Source of the DNA: an uncultured Acetatifactor sp.
GTDB lineage: Bacteria; Bacillota; Clostridia; Lachnospirales; Lachnospiraceae
Direction: 5' to 3'
DNA length: 34,411 nucleotides
NCBI GenBank assembly: GCA_934394815.1
Contig: CAKRRD010000036.1
Coordinates: 1-34,411 of the forward strand
Shown here: positions 7,505 through 15,700 of the stretch, piece by piece
Layout of the letters: each line of letters begins with the position of its first letter
Numbering within the stretch: the first letter of the stretch is position 1
Made by a program: the position numbers and the translations under genes
The notes under the pieces: generated by a model
What the model was told of the DNA's origin: nothing
Seen by the model: the letters and a program-made list of their open reading frames with translations, nothing else
Databases searched by the model: none

Positions 7505-7907
7505 AATATTGGTTGATACCAATGTACTGCTTGATTATCTTCTTGGAAGAGATCCATTCTTTGAGGACGCTAAAAAGGTAATTTTGTCATGCACAGAGGG
7601 AGATACGAAAGGCTGTATTGCAGCTCATTCAATCTCTAATATGTTTTTTATATTAAGAAAAGACTACACAGCTGGTGAACGAAGAGAAATATTATCCAGT
7701 CTATGTACAATCTTTGACGTAGAAGGGATAGACAAAGCAAAGTTATTAGCCGGTCTTGCAAATGAAGAATTCTTTGATTTTGAGGATTGTCTGCAAATGG
7801 AATGCGCAAAGAGTTATGGCGCAGAATATATTGTAACAAGAAATGTAGCAGACTATTCTGCATCAGACATAAAGGCAATTTTACCAAGTGAATATTTAGA
7901 ACTGTAA
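7494..7907 (+). CDS. PIN-domain ribonuclease toxin
   Basis: A 137-residue PIN protein, the usual VapC length. It begins with the first catalytic strand ILVDTNVLLD (Asp8, Asp14). The third acidic position is in FDFEDCLQ (Asp98), and the final strand IVTRNVADY carries Asn117 and Asp120. These residues coordinate Mg2+ or Mn2+ for RNA cleavage in the family. The start overlaps the antitoxin gene by 11 bases, and an AGGGAAG ribosome binding site lies inside the antitoxin. The frame is complete, so the pair could still be active despite the decayed surroundings. Its RNA target cannot be predicted. Confidence 0.88.
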   Translation: MVSKILVDTNVLLDYLLGRDPFFEDAKKVILSCTEGDTKGCIAAHSISNMFFILRKDYTAGERREILSSLCTIFDVEGIDKAKLLAGLANEEFFDFEDCLQMECAKSYGAEYIVTRNVADYSASDIKAILPSEYLEL

Positions 7908-7912
7908 CAAGC

Positions 7913-7956
7913 AAAGCACCAACGGAAAGAGAAATCTTTCTGAAGGTGCTTTTTTA
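7913..7956 (+). terminator. Terminator after the PIN toxin
   Basis: AAAGCACC (7913-7920) pairs with GGTGCTTT (7945-7952). Inside it a second stem GAAAGA/TCTTTC closes a GAAA loop. A T-run follows at 7949-7955. Confidence 0.85.
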
Positions 7957-8199
7957 TGACTGCTGCCTTTTACGAATATTGTCAACGGCCTTTTCTAATT
8001 CTATTGTCTGCCAGCGTTTGCGAATGATTTGATTTTGCAATTCGGATAATCTTTTATTAGTATAGTGTTCCAACCAATTCATAAGGAAAGATGGCATATG
8101 TTTTTCTGGTATCTTTTGAATGATAACGAATAGCCAATCCTCTAAGATATTTGTAAAAGCAAGTGGCAGTGTAGGAATGCTTCTGTCTTTTGCTGTTAA
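7954..8199 (-). pseudogene. C-terminal fragment of an unrecognised gene, minus strand
   Basis: On the minus strand a frame is open from about 8199 to a TAA at 7954-7956, about 81 codons, with no proper start. It reads TAKDRSIPTLPLAFTNILED and continues into a highly charged, helical C-terminus (LSELQNQIIRKRWQ, AVDNIRKRQQS). The protein-like composition suggests the tail of a real gene whose front was lost at the junction with the Xis-like stub on the other strand. I do not recognise the family; a transposase or mobilisation protein would suit the context, but this is inference. Confidence 0.4.
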
Positions 8200-8344
8200 A
8201 AGAGGAGAAGATTATTTGGGAATTGGCAAAACGAAAGCAAGAGAATTGTTGAGAGGATATAACGGTTTTGGTGTTCAGATTGGTAATCGGTGGTATGCAA
8301 ATAAAAGAAAATTGGATACTTGGATTGATAACGAGACAATGTAA
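8177..8344 (+). pseudogene. Excisionase (Xis)-like remnant
   Basis: The frame ending at the TAA 8342-8344 reads EDYLGIGKTKARELL, then IGNRWYANKRKLDTWI. This is the winged-helix pattern of Tn916-type and related excisionases: helix-turn-helix YxGIGKxKARELL and wing IGNRxYAxKxKLDxW. The normal N-terminus is missing, and the sequence before about 8190 runs into the opposite-strand fragment. The ATG at 8177 lacks a clear ribosome binding site, so this is probably a truncated gene. Its position directly before an integrase-like stub repeats the xis-int order of integrative elements. Confidence 0.6.
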
Positions 8345-8474
8345 ATTGAAATAAATAAAATAGTGAGAGGATTTGTTGGTTGAAAAAACAAGCATGAAAT
8401 GATATACTAAGCCCAGTATATCTATGCTTGGCTTTTGGTTTGCTAAACAAATCAGAAAGGGTCGATATACATAT

Positions 8475-8546
8475 ATGGGAAAATCATTAAAAGGAAAGTG
8501 TAGTAGTCAAAAAAAAGACTGGCATAAATGCCAGAAAATGGCTTAA
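8475..8546 (+). pseudogene. N-terminal stub of a tyrosine-recombinase integrase (putative)
   Basis: A 23-codon frame beginning MGKSLKGKCSSQKKDWHKC with a GAAAGGG upstream. Integrases of clostridial Tn916-like elements commonly begin MGKxLxGKELGxGxxQRKDG, and the match over MGK-LKGK-SQ-KKD is suggestive. All catalytic parts (Arg, His, Tyr) are absent. Coming 130 bases after an Xis-like remnant, it is best read as the stump of the integrase of a lost element. The match is short, so the identification is tentative. Confidence 0.45.
8519..8534. promoter_or_regulatory. 16-base inverted repeat upstream of pyrE
   Basis: CTGGCAT-AA-ATGCCAG, perfect arms of seven bases, ends 32 bases before the pyrE start. 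GCCA in its right arm can alternatively pair with TGGC at 8540, giving competing structures. It could be an operator or part of a leader; no PyrR-type binding loop is evident. Confidence 0.35.
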
Positions 8547-8566
8547 AATAAGGAGAAAATAATAGG

Positions 8567-9244
8567 ATGGAAGCATATAAAAAAGAATTTATTGAATTCA
8601 TGGTGGATTGTCAGGCATTGAAATTTGGCGAGTTTACATTAAAGAGCGGAAGAAAGTCTCCTTTCTTCATGAACGCAGGCGCGTATGTCACCGGTTCGCA
8701 GCTGATGAAGCTGGGCGAGAGCTATGCGAAGGCAATTCATGATAAGTACGGCGATGATTTTGATGTATTGTTCGGACCGGCCTATAAGGGAATTCCCATC
8801 AGCGTTGTCACCGCAGTGGCTTACAGCAAATTATATGGCAAAGAGGTTCGTTATTGTTCCGACCGTAAGGAAGAGAAAGATCATGGCGCGGATAAGGGAG
8901 GCTTCCTGGGAAGTACTCTGAAAGACGGTGACAGAGTCGTTATGATCGAGGATGTTACTACTTCCGGCAAGTCCATGGAAGAGACCGTTCCCAAGGTAAG
9001 AGGAGCTGCCAACGTAGAGATCGTCGGCCTGATGGTATCTCTGAACCGCATGGAAAAAGGTCTGGGCGGCAAGGTCAGTGCACTGGAAGAGATTAAGGAA
9101 AAGTACGGATTTGATGCACATGCCATCGTAACCATGCAGGATGTTATTGACCACCTGTACAACAAGCCTTACAAGGGAAAGGTATACATTGATGATACCC
9201 TGAAGAAGGCCATTGACGAATATTACGCCGTATACGGTGCTTAA
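8567..9244 (+). CDS. pyrE: Orotate phosphoribosyltransferase
   Basis: PyrE joins orotate to PRPP to make orotidine 5'-monophosphate in de novo pyrimidine synthesis. The 225-residue protein has the usual length. It shows the N-terminal substrate region FGEFTLKSGRKSPFF (20-34), the loop RKEEKDHG (100-107) that closes over PRPP, and the PRPP motif VVMIEDVTTSGKS (124-136). A ribosome binding site (AAGGAG) lies upstream. No other pyrimidine gene is nearby, so this copy stands apart from any pyr operon. It lies directly after the relics of an integrative element, which did not disrupt it. Confidence 0.96.
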   Translation: MEAYKKEFIEFMVDCQALKFGEFTLKSGRKSPFFMNAGAYVTGSQLMKLGESYAKAIHDKYGDDFDVLFGPAYKGIPISVVTAVAYSKLYGKEVRYCSDRKEEKDHGADKGGFLGSTLKDGDRVVMIEDVTTSGKSMEETVPKVRGAANVEIVGLMVSLNRMEKGLGGKVSALEEIKEKYGFDAHAIVTMQDVIDHLYNKPYKGKVYIDDTLKKAIDEYYAVYGA

Positions 9245-9289
9245 GCAGACGGCTTCGGAAAAGTTTCGGATAGAAGACAGGAGGATTTC

Positions 9290-9442
9290 ATGGAAGAGAA
9301 AATCTATAAGATCATGCGTGGAGCGGGTGCTCTGAATATTGTACTGGGAGTGATTTCCCTGGTAGTCGGAATTGCAGCGGGAGTGCTGCTGATCATCAGC
9401 GGTGGCAAACTGGCTTCCGGCAAATCACATATTCTGTTCTGA
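9290..9442 (+). CDS. Small hydrophobic membrane protein (50 residues)
   Basis: A 50-codon gene with a clear AGGAGG ribosome binding site nine bases from the ATG. After a short amphipathic start (EEKIYKIMRGAGAL) it has one long hydrophobic segment, about residues 17-39, rich in Val, Ile and Gly (IVLGVISLVVGIAAGVLLI), then a short polar tail with KLASGKS. It lies 45 bases after pyrE with no terminator between them, so the two may be cotranscribed. No family is recognised. Confidence 0.7.
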   Translation: MEEKIYKIMRGAGALNIVLGVISLVVGIAAGVLLIISGGKLASGKSHILF

Positions 9443-9482
9443 TCATAAATGAGAAGGAAAGCGCCGTCATGGCGTGAAAATT

Positions 9483-9511
9483 GGGCATTTCCATACAGGA
9501 AGTGCCCTTTT
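9483..9511 (+). terminator. Terminator after the pyrE unit
   Basis: GGGCATTTCC (9483-9492) pairs with GGAAGTGCCC (9498-9507) with one G-U pair and a 5-base loop, followed by TTTT. Confidence 0.85.
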
Positions 9512-9556
9512 CGAGTTCCATGGGAGACAACAGAGTATGGAAAGGCTTGAAATAGT

Positions 9557-9874
9557 ATGCGAAAAAAGAATTATATTTTTACCAATAAAAAACATTCGGA
9601 CAAGGCCATCATGTCTACGATCCTGGGAGTTATCAGTCTGGTGTCAATAGGCATTGTGACGTATCTGTCCTACAGTCAGGGCGGCGTCATGCATGGAGGA
9701 TACGGTGTCACCGGAGTGCTGGCAACGATCTATTCCCTGATCGGACTGATCCTTGGCATTTTGACACTGCGGGACAAGGATATTTACCGGTTCTTTCCTG
9801 TGCTGGGGACGATATTGAATGTAATTTCCCTTGGTGGCATCAGCTTTTTACTGTATCTGGGGAGCCGGCTGTAA
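9557..9874 (+). CDS. Small three-helix membrane protein (DUF6142-like)
   Basis: A 105-residue membrane protein with a basic N-terminus (MRKKNYIFTNKKHSDKAIM) and three predicted helices at about 20-39, 54-74 and 82-101. The pattern of a basic start followed by STILGVISL and LIGLILGILTLRDKD resembles a family seen in Lachnospiraceae that I believe is catalogued as DUF6142; its function is unknown. No strong ribosome binding site is visible within ten bases of the ATG. It may be cotranscribed with the downstream aminopeptidase gene, 69 bases away. Confidence 0.7.
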   Translation: MRKKNYIFTNKKHSDKAIMSTILGVISLVSIGIVTYLSYSQGGVMHGGYGVTGVLATIYSLIGLILGILTLRDKDIYRFFPVLGTILNVISLGGISFLLYLGSRL

Positions 9875-9943
9875 GACATGACATCCGGAGGCAGGAGAAT
9901 GGGAACACACGACAGTCATTGGAAATAAGGAGTTAACAGATAT

Positions 9944-12028
9944 ATGGAAGAAAGAGAAATTTTGCTGGAACGTCTGGAACTGGCGCTGGACCGGATCCGG
10001 GAGATCCCCGGGGAGGATTGGCAGGGGGAAGACTTACAGCCCTGGAAAGCATATTTTACAACAGTAGCGAAGTTTTTACTGCTGATCGAAGATAACAGAC
10101 AGTTTCTGGAGCAGGGAAAGATGGCAGCCACTCCTCTGGAAGAATTACAGCAGCGCAACCATGCCCTGTATGAAGATATCTTGCCGGAAAATTATGAGAA
10201 CAGCTTTGCCAATCCCACGGTGGCGGTGAAATGTCTGGGAGAGGAATTCGGAGCACTGGCGGCATTTCTGTATACAGAGATGCGCAGCCTCATCGGATTT
10301 ATCTATGAGGGAAGACTTTCGGAACTGGTGATTCGGATGGAACTGTTTTCCGAGGTATATGCAGCGTTCGTATACGAGGAGCAGGAGAATCACAGACTGC
10401 CTTCCTATGCTTCCATCCGTGAGATCCTCTATTGGTTTGTCAGTGATTATGCGGATGTGGCAGCGGAAGCCCGGGTGCGGGAACTGGTATGCCCGGAAAA
10501 TAATTTTGCGGCAGGCATTCTAAAGACGGCGGATTTGAACGATCTGCGTTATCTCTATTCCTATGGAGAATATGTGGGAGAAAATGAACTGGAAATGGCG
10601 AAATTCCTGAATTCCCTGCCGGAGGAGACCATCCACACCATGGCGGATACCTACACGGAAGGGTATCGCATCGGTTTTGAAGTGTCGGGAAAGGATTTGT
10701 CGAAAAAGGCTACGGTGGATGTACGCTATCAGCTGGGATTCGAACGCATGATGCGGAGAGCCTTGGAGAATTTTGATAAAATGGGACTGCAGCCCGTGAT
10801 CTACCGGGCAGCCACCAGTATTTTATACAATCCGTCCATCTATAAAAACGGCTTCTACAGTGTCAGTCCCAACAGACAGTATGAGTTCGACCACAAGGAT
10901 GATAAGGCACTGTTCTTAGACAAAATGTATTGCAGCCGGAAGCTGGAAGTCATGCATACCGCTTTTGAAAAGTATAAGACCGAGGCAGGCGGGTATGCAG
11001 GACCTGCCGTGGTGGAAACTTTCGGAGAGAAGGAATTCGAACCGGTGAACAAGCCGGAGGCAGTGAAACTTACGGACGAACAGAGTGCTCTTATGGTGGA
11101 ACACCGTACCCAGATGGGACAGCTGCAGAGGCAGTATATTATAGAAGAAGAGCGAAGCTTTACGATCATCGCCTTCCCGATTCCGGAGGTGGGGGAATGC
11201 TTTGAGGAACTTTTCCGGGAGACCATTCGGATCAATACGCTGGATTATAAAAAATACCAGCGGATCCAGCAGACCATCATCGATGCTTTGGATCAGGCAG
11301 ATCACTGCGAGGTGAAAGGCGGCAATGGCAACCAGACAGATATTACAGTAAATCTTTGGAAACTGAAGGATCCTGTCAGAGAGACCATTTTTGAAAACTG
11401 TGTGGCTGATGTGAACATCCCCGTGGGTGAAGTGTTCACCTCTCCGGTACTGGAAGGCACTAATGGTGTGTTACATGTTACAAAAGTATTCTTAAACGGA
11501 CTGGAATACAAGGATCTGGAGATTACCTTCGAAAACGGTAAGATCAAAGATTATAACTGTGCGAACTTTGCCACGGAGGAAGAGAATAAGGCATTTATTA
11601 AAGAAAACATCCTGTTCCGCCACAAGACACTGCCTCTGGGAGAATTTGCCATCGGCACCAACACCACGGCTTATGTGGCGGCCAGACGTCTGGGCGTGGA
11701 AGCGAAGATGCCGATCCTGATCGCGGAGAAGATGGGACCGCATTTCGCTGTGGGGGATACCTGCTATTCCCATGCGGAAGATGTGAAGCTGTATAATCCC
11801 GACGGCAAGGAGATTGTGGCCAGAGACAATGAGGTGGCGGCTCTTCGCAGTGTGAATCCGTCAAAGGCTTATTTTAACTGTCATACGGATATCACGATTC
11901 CTTACGATGAACTGGCAGAACTGACCGCCGTGAAGAAGGACGGAGGCCGGATTGCGATTATCGAGAACGGCAGATTTGTCCTGCCCGGAGCGGAAGAACT
12001 GAATGAGCCTCTGCGGGATTTCGATTGA
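9944..12028 (+). CDS. M29-type aminopeptidase with large N-terminal extension
   Basis: A 694-residue protein. The C-terminal part, from about residue 400, matches thermophilic-type M29 aminopeptidases (AmpS, PepS, AmpT). The expected metal ligands are all present in order: Glu in VGEVFTSP, Glu in LGEFAIGTN, His in KMGPHFAVG, Tyr in DTCYSH, and His and Asp in NCHTDITIP. It should therefore be a catalytically competent two-metal exopeptidase in the cytoplasm. Typical M29 enzymes have about 410 residues. The extra N-terminal block of nearly 300 is acidic, helical and not recognised, and the usual N-terminal M29 half looks poorly conserved. The start follows AAGGAG. The gene precedes the purine cluster without obvious functional link. 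Confidence 0.85.
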   Translation: MEEREILLERLELALDRIREIPGEDWQGEDLQPWKAYFTTVAKFLLLIEDNRQFLEQGKMAATPLEELQQRNHALYEDILPENYENSFANPTVAVKCLGEEFGALAAFLYTEMRSLIGFIYEGRLSELVIRMELFSEVYAAFVYEEQENHRLPSYASIREILYWFVSDYADVAAEARVRELVCPENNFAAGILKTADLNDLRYLYSYGEYVGENELEMAKFLNSLPEETIHTMADTYTEGYRIGFEVSGKDLSKKATVDVRYQLGFERMMRRALENFDKMGLQPVIYRAATSILYNPSIYKNGFYSVSPNRQYEFDHKDDKALFLDKMYCSRKLEVMHTAFEKYKTEAGGYAGPAVVETFGEKEFEPVNKPEAVKLTDEQSALMVEHRTQMGQLQRQYIIEEERSFTIIAFPIPEVGECFEELFRETIRINTLDYKKYQRIQQTIIDALDQADHCEVKGGNGNQTDITVNLWKLKDPVRETIFENCVADVNIPVGEVFTSPVLEGTNGVLHVTKVFLNGLEYKDLEITFENGKIKDYNCANFATEEENKAFIKENILFRHKTLPLGEFAIGTNTTAYVAARRLGVEAKMPILIAEKMGPHFAVGDTCYSHAEDVKLYNPDGKEIVARDNEVAALRSVNPSKAYFNCHTDITIPYDELAELTAVKKDGGRIAIIENGRFVLPGAEELNEPLRDFD

Positions 12029-12050
12029 AACATAAGATTTCATAAAACCA

Positions 12051-12079
12051 TTGCATCATTCAAAAGATTCTAGTAAACT
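12051..12079 (+). promoter_or_regulatory. Candidate promoter of the purE-purM-purN-purD cluster
   Basis: TTGCAT (12051-12056), a 17-base spacer and TAAACT (12074-12079). The match is moderate. No purine riboswitch or long leader fits in the remaining 50 bases. Confidence 0.45.
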
Positions 12080-12097
12080 AAAATATATATGGATAAA

Positions 12098-12112
12098 ATC
12101 GGTGTAACCGAT
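12098..12112 (+). promoter_or_regulatory. Small hairpin before the purE ribosome binding site
   Basis: ATCGGT-GTA-ACCGAT, a perfect six-base stem, lies four bases before GAGGAGG. It could affect purE translation or bind a protein; it could also be chance. Confidence 0.3.
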
Positions 12113-12128
12113 AAATGAGGAGGACATT

Positions 12129-12665
12129 ATGGCAAATACAGAGAATTGCCCTAAGGTTGGCATTGTTATGGGTAGTGATTCCGATATGCCTGTGATGGCG
12201 AAGGCCGCAGACATTCTGGAAGAACTTGGCATCCCTTATGAGATGACCGTGATCAGCGCTCACAGAGAGCCGGATGTATTTTTTGAGTATGCAAAAAGTG
12301 CGGAGGAAAAAGGCTTCAAGGTAATCATTGCCGGAGCCGGAATGGCAGCACATCTGCCCGGTATGTGTGCCGCTATTTTCCCTATGCCGGTCATCGGTAT
12401 TCCGATGCACACCACTTCCCTGGGAGGCAGAGATTCTCTGTATTCCATCGTACAGATGCCCTCCGGCATTCCGGTTGCCACAGTAGCCATTAACGGCGGC
12501 GCCAATGCAGGACTTCTGGCAGCTAAAATTCTGGCTGTTTCCGATGCAGAACTTCTCGGGAAATTAAAAGCATACAGTACCAAATTAAAAGAACAGGTAG
12601 AAGCCAAGGATGCAAAATTGCAGGAGATCGGCTACAAGGCTTATCTGGAAAGCATGAAGAAGTAA
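12129..12665 (+). CDS. purE: N5-carboxyaminoimidazole ribonucleotide mutase (class I PurE)
   Basis: PurE rearranges N5-CAIR to CAIR in de novo purine synthesis. The 178-residue protein carries the phosphate-binding GSDSDMPVM (15-23), the catalytic SAHREP (43-48, His45), and the MAAHLPGM and GIPMHTTSLGGRDSLYSIVQMP loops of class I enzymes. It is a little longer than the usual 160-165 residues because of a lysine-rich C-terminal helix. GAGGAGG lies upstream. It is first in a purE-purM-purN-purD cluster. No purK is present here, so the N5-CAIR synthetase must be elsewhere, or the enzyme draws on another route. Confidence 0.96.
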   Translation: MANTENCPKVGIVMGSDSDMPVMAKAADILEELGIPYEMTVISAHREPDVFFEYAKSAEEKGFKVIIAGAGMAAHLPGMCAAIFPMPVIGIPMHTTSLGGRDSLYSIVQMPSGIPVATVAINGGANAGLLAAKILAVSDAELLGKLKAYSTKLKEQVEAKDAKLQEIGYKAYLESMKK

Positions 12666-12730
12666 GTTTTCTAATTATAAATCATAGCAGAATAAAACGA
12701 AAGAGCCCCTGCGGCGGAAATGAGGAGAAA

Positions 12731-13756
12731 ATGGATTACAAGAAAGCTGGAGTAGACATCGAAGCAGGCTACAAGTCTGTAGAACTGATGAAGAAGTACG
12801 TGAAGGAGACCATGCGTCCCGAAGTAATGGGCGGTATCGGTGGTTTCTCCGGAGCATTTTCCCTAAGTGCCATCAAAGACATGGAGGATCCCGTGCTCCT
12901 GTCCGGAACCGATGGCGTAGGTACCAAGCTGAAGCTGGCATTTTTGATGGACAAGCATGATACCATCGGTATTGACTGCGTGGCCATGTGTGTAAATGAC
13001 GTGGCATGTGCGGGCGGCGAACCTTTATTTTTCCTGGATTATATCGCATGCGGACGTAATATTCCCGAGAAGATCGCTACTATCGTAAAGGGTGTGGCAG
13101 AGGGCTGTAAGCAGTCCGATGCGGCACTGGTAGGCGGTGAGACCGCAGAGCATCCCGGACTGATGCCTGAGGATGAGTACGATCTGGCGGGATTTGCGGT
13201 AGGCGTGGTAGAGCGTAAGGATCTGATCACCGGCGAGAATATCAAGCCTGGTGATGTACTGGTGGGAATCGCTTCCTCCGGTGTACATTCCAACGGCTTC
13301 TCTCTGGTGAGAAAAGTATTTGATATGACAAAAGAGAGCCTGGATACTTATTATGATGAACTGGGCAAGACATTGGGTGAGGCACTGCTTGCTCCTACCA
13401 GAATTTATGTGAAGGCTATGAAGTCTGTGAAGAATGCAGGCGTTAAGGTAAAGGGCTGCAGTCATATCACCGGCGGTGGTTTCTATGAGAATATTCCCAG
13501 AATGCTTCCCGACGGTATCCGTGCCGTTGTGAAGAAGGACAGCTACGAAGTCCCTGCTATTTTCCGACTGATGCAGAAGAAGGGCAGCATCACCGATGAG
13601 ATGATGTACAACACCTACAACATGGGTCTGGGCATGGTACTGGCATTGGATCCCGCAGATGTGGACAAGACTCTGGAAGCACTGAAGGCAGCAGGGGAGA
13701 CCGCATATGTGGTAGGTATCTGCGAGGCCGGTGAAAAGGGTGTGACCGTATGTTAA
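12731..13756 (+). CDS. purM: Phosphoribosylformylglycinamidine cyclo-ligase (AIR synthetase)
   Basis: PurM uses ATP to close the imidazole ring, making aminoimidazole ribonucleotide. The 341-residue length is normal. Recognisable blocks are the N-terminal GVDIEAGYKSVELMKK, the ATP-binding LLSGTDGVGTKLKLA (57-70), DCVAMCVNDVACAGGEPLFFLDY, GGETAEHPG, and IASSGVHSNGFSLVRK. GAGGAG lies upstream of the ATG. It is 65 bases from purE and overlaps purN by seven bases, so purM and purN are translationally coupled. Confidence 0.97.
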   Translation: MDYKKAGVDIEAGYKSVELMKKYVKETMRPEVMGGIGGFSGAFSLSAIKDMEDPVLLSGTDGVGTKLKLAFLMDKHDTIGIDCVAMCVNDVACAGGEPLFFLDYIACGRNIPEKIATIVKGVAEGCKQSDAALVGGETAEHPGLMPEDEYDLAGFAVGVVERKDLITGENIKPGDVLVGIASSGVHSNGFSLVRKVFDMTKESLDTYYDELGKTLGEALLAPTRIYVKAMKSVKNAGVKVKGCSHITGGGFYENIPRMLPDGIRAVVKKDSYEVPAIFRLMQKKGSITDEMMYNTYNMGLGMVLALDPADVDKTLEALKAAGETAYVVGICEAGEKGVTVC

Positions 13757-14376
13757 GAGTAGTTGTACTGGTATCTGGCGGCGGAACGAATCTGCAGGCC
13801 ATCATTGATGCTATTGCAGCGGGTAAGGTCACCAATGCACAGATCGTGGGCGTCATCAGCAACAACAAGACGGTGAAGAGCCTGGAGAGAGCACGGAATG
13901 CCGGAATCCCGGCGGTCAGCGTGTCTCCGAAGGATTACGGGAGCAGGGAAGTATTTAACGAGGCACTGCTTGCAAAGGTGAAGGAATTTGCTCCGGATCT
14001 GATCGTTCTGGCAGGCTTCCTGGTGAAGATTCCGGAAGCCATGGTACACGAATACAGCAACCGCATCATCAACATCCATCCGTCCTTGATCCCTTCTTTC
14101 TGCGGCGTAGGATACTATGGACTGCATGTGCATGAAAAGGCATTGGAGCGGGGTGTGAAGGTCACCGGAGCCACGGTGCATTTCGTCAATGAGGGCATGG
14201 ATGAAGGTCCCATCATTGCGCAGAAGGCAGTGGCGGTGGAAGATGACGATACTCCGGAAATCTTACAGAGACGCGTCATGGAGCAGGCAGAGTGGCTGCT
14301 TCTGCCCCAGGCGGTGGATGACATTGCCAACGGACGGATCTGTGTGGTAGACGGCAAAGTAAAGCATACAAAATAG
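13750..14376 (+). CDS. purN: Phosphoribosylglycinamide formyltransferase (GAR transformylase 1)
   Basis: PurN transfers a formyl group from 10-formyl-tetrahydrofolate to glycinamide ribonucleotide. In 208 residues it shows the start VLVSGGGTNLQAIIDAI and the catalytic triad of the family: Asn108 and His110 in NIHPSLIPSF, and Asp151 in EGMDEGPII. The loop after HPSLIPSF reads CGVGYYG rather than the enterobacterial KYPGLHT, a variant I associate with Clostridia. The gene starts inside the purM stop region, and purD follows 15 bases after its stop. Confidence 0.96.
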   Translation: MLRVVVLVSGGGTNLQAIIDAIAAGKVTNAQIVGVISNNKTVKSLERARNAGIPAVSVSPKDYGSREVFNEALLAKVKEFAPDLIVLAGFLVKIPEAMVHEYSNRIINIHPSLIPSFCGVGYYGLHVHEKALERGVKVTGATVHFVNEGMDEGPIIAQKAVAVEDDDTPEILQRRVMEQAEWLLLPQAVDDIANGRICVVDGKVKHTK

Positions 14377-14391
14377 GAGAGGCATAAAAAT

Positions 14392-15672
14392 ATGGGTATG
14401 AAAGTATTGATCGTAGGCGGCGGTGGCAGAGAGCATGCCATTGCAGCCTGTGTTGCAAAGAGTCCTAAGGTAGATAAGATCTATTGTGCTCCGGGCAATG
14501 CCGGAATCGGTCAGATCGCAGAATGTGTTCCCATCGGAGCCATGGAATTTGACAAGATCGTTGCTTTTGCGAAGGAACAGGCCATTGACCTGACCATCGT
14601 AGGCATGGACGATCCTCTGGTTGGCGGACTGGTAGATGCACTGGAGGCAGAGGGCCTGCGTGCTTTCGGACCCCGTAAAAATGCGGCGATCCTGGAGGGC
14701 AGCAAAGCCTTTTCCAAGGATCTTATGAAAAAATATAACATTCCCACCGCAGCCTATGAGAATTTCGATAATGCGGAGGATGCCATCAAATATCTGAAGG
14801 AGCAGGCAGACTTCCCTATCGTGCTGAAGGCGGATGGCCTGGCACTGGGAAAAGGCGTACTGATCTGCAATACGCTGGAGGAAGCTCTGGCAGGCGTGGA
14901 TGAGATCATGCTGGACAAGAAATTCGGCGCTGCCGGTAACCGTATGGTTATCGAAGAGTTTATGACCGGAAGGGAAGTCAGCGTACTTTCCTTTGTGGAC
15001 GGCAGGACCATCCGGATCATGACCTCTGCACAGGATCACAAAAGAGCGAAGGACGGCGATCAGGGACTGAATACCGGCGGTATGGGGACCTTTTCTCCCA
15101 GCCCGTTTTATACCGAAGAAGTGGATGCATTCTGTAAGAAATACATCTATCAGGCCACAGTGGATGCCATGGCGGCAGAGGGAAGGCCTTTCAAGGGAGT
15201 GATCTTTTTCGGACTGATGCTGACACCGAACGGCCCCAGGGTACTGGAGTACAATGCCAGATTTGGTGATCCGGAGGCACAGGTGGTACTGCCCCGCATG
15301 AAGAATGATATTATCGAGGTCATGGAGGCCTGTGTGGACGGTACTCTGGACCAGATCGACCTGCAGTTTGAGGACAATGCTGCGGTCTGCGTGGTTCTGG
15401 CCAGCGACGGTTATCCTGTATCCTATGAGAAGGGCTATGTGATAAGCGGTCTGGAGAATTTCGACGGCAAAGACGGTTATTATTGTTTCCATGCGGGAAC
15501 AAAACTGACAGATAAGGGAATCGTGACGAACGGCGGCCGTGTTCTGGGAGTGACAGCCAAGGGAGCTACTCTGAAAGAGGCCAGGGCCAATGCCTATGCG
15601 GCAACGGAGTGGATCTCTTTCGAGAATAAATACATGCGTCATGACATTGGCAAAGCGATTGATGAAGCGTAG
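14392..15672 (+). CDS. purD: Phosphoribosylamine-glycine ligase (GAR synthetase)
   Basis: PurD couples phosphoribosylamine and glycine with ATP to make GAR, the substrate of PurN just upstream. The 426-residue protein has the N-terminal [10 protein letters not shown], the ATP-grasp region with [16 protein letters not shown], and the metal-binding C-terminal [28 protein letters not shown]. Two ATGs are possible; 14392 is nearer the AGGAGAGG ribosome binding site than 14398. The cluster supplies steps 2, 3, 5 and part of 6 of the pathway; purF, purL, purC, purB and purH must be elsewhere. Confidence 0.96.
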   Translation: [426 protein letters not shown]

Positions 15673-15700
15673 ACATGTCAGGATACAAAAGGAGTTGCAG

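Noticed and set aside
12030..12128. Purine riboswitch or PurR box before purE
   Set aside because: The leader after the likely promoter is too short for a purine aptamer and lacks its conserved core; no PurBox-like repeat was seen.
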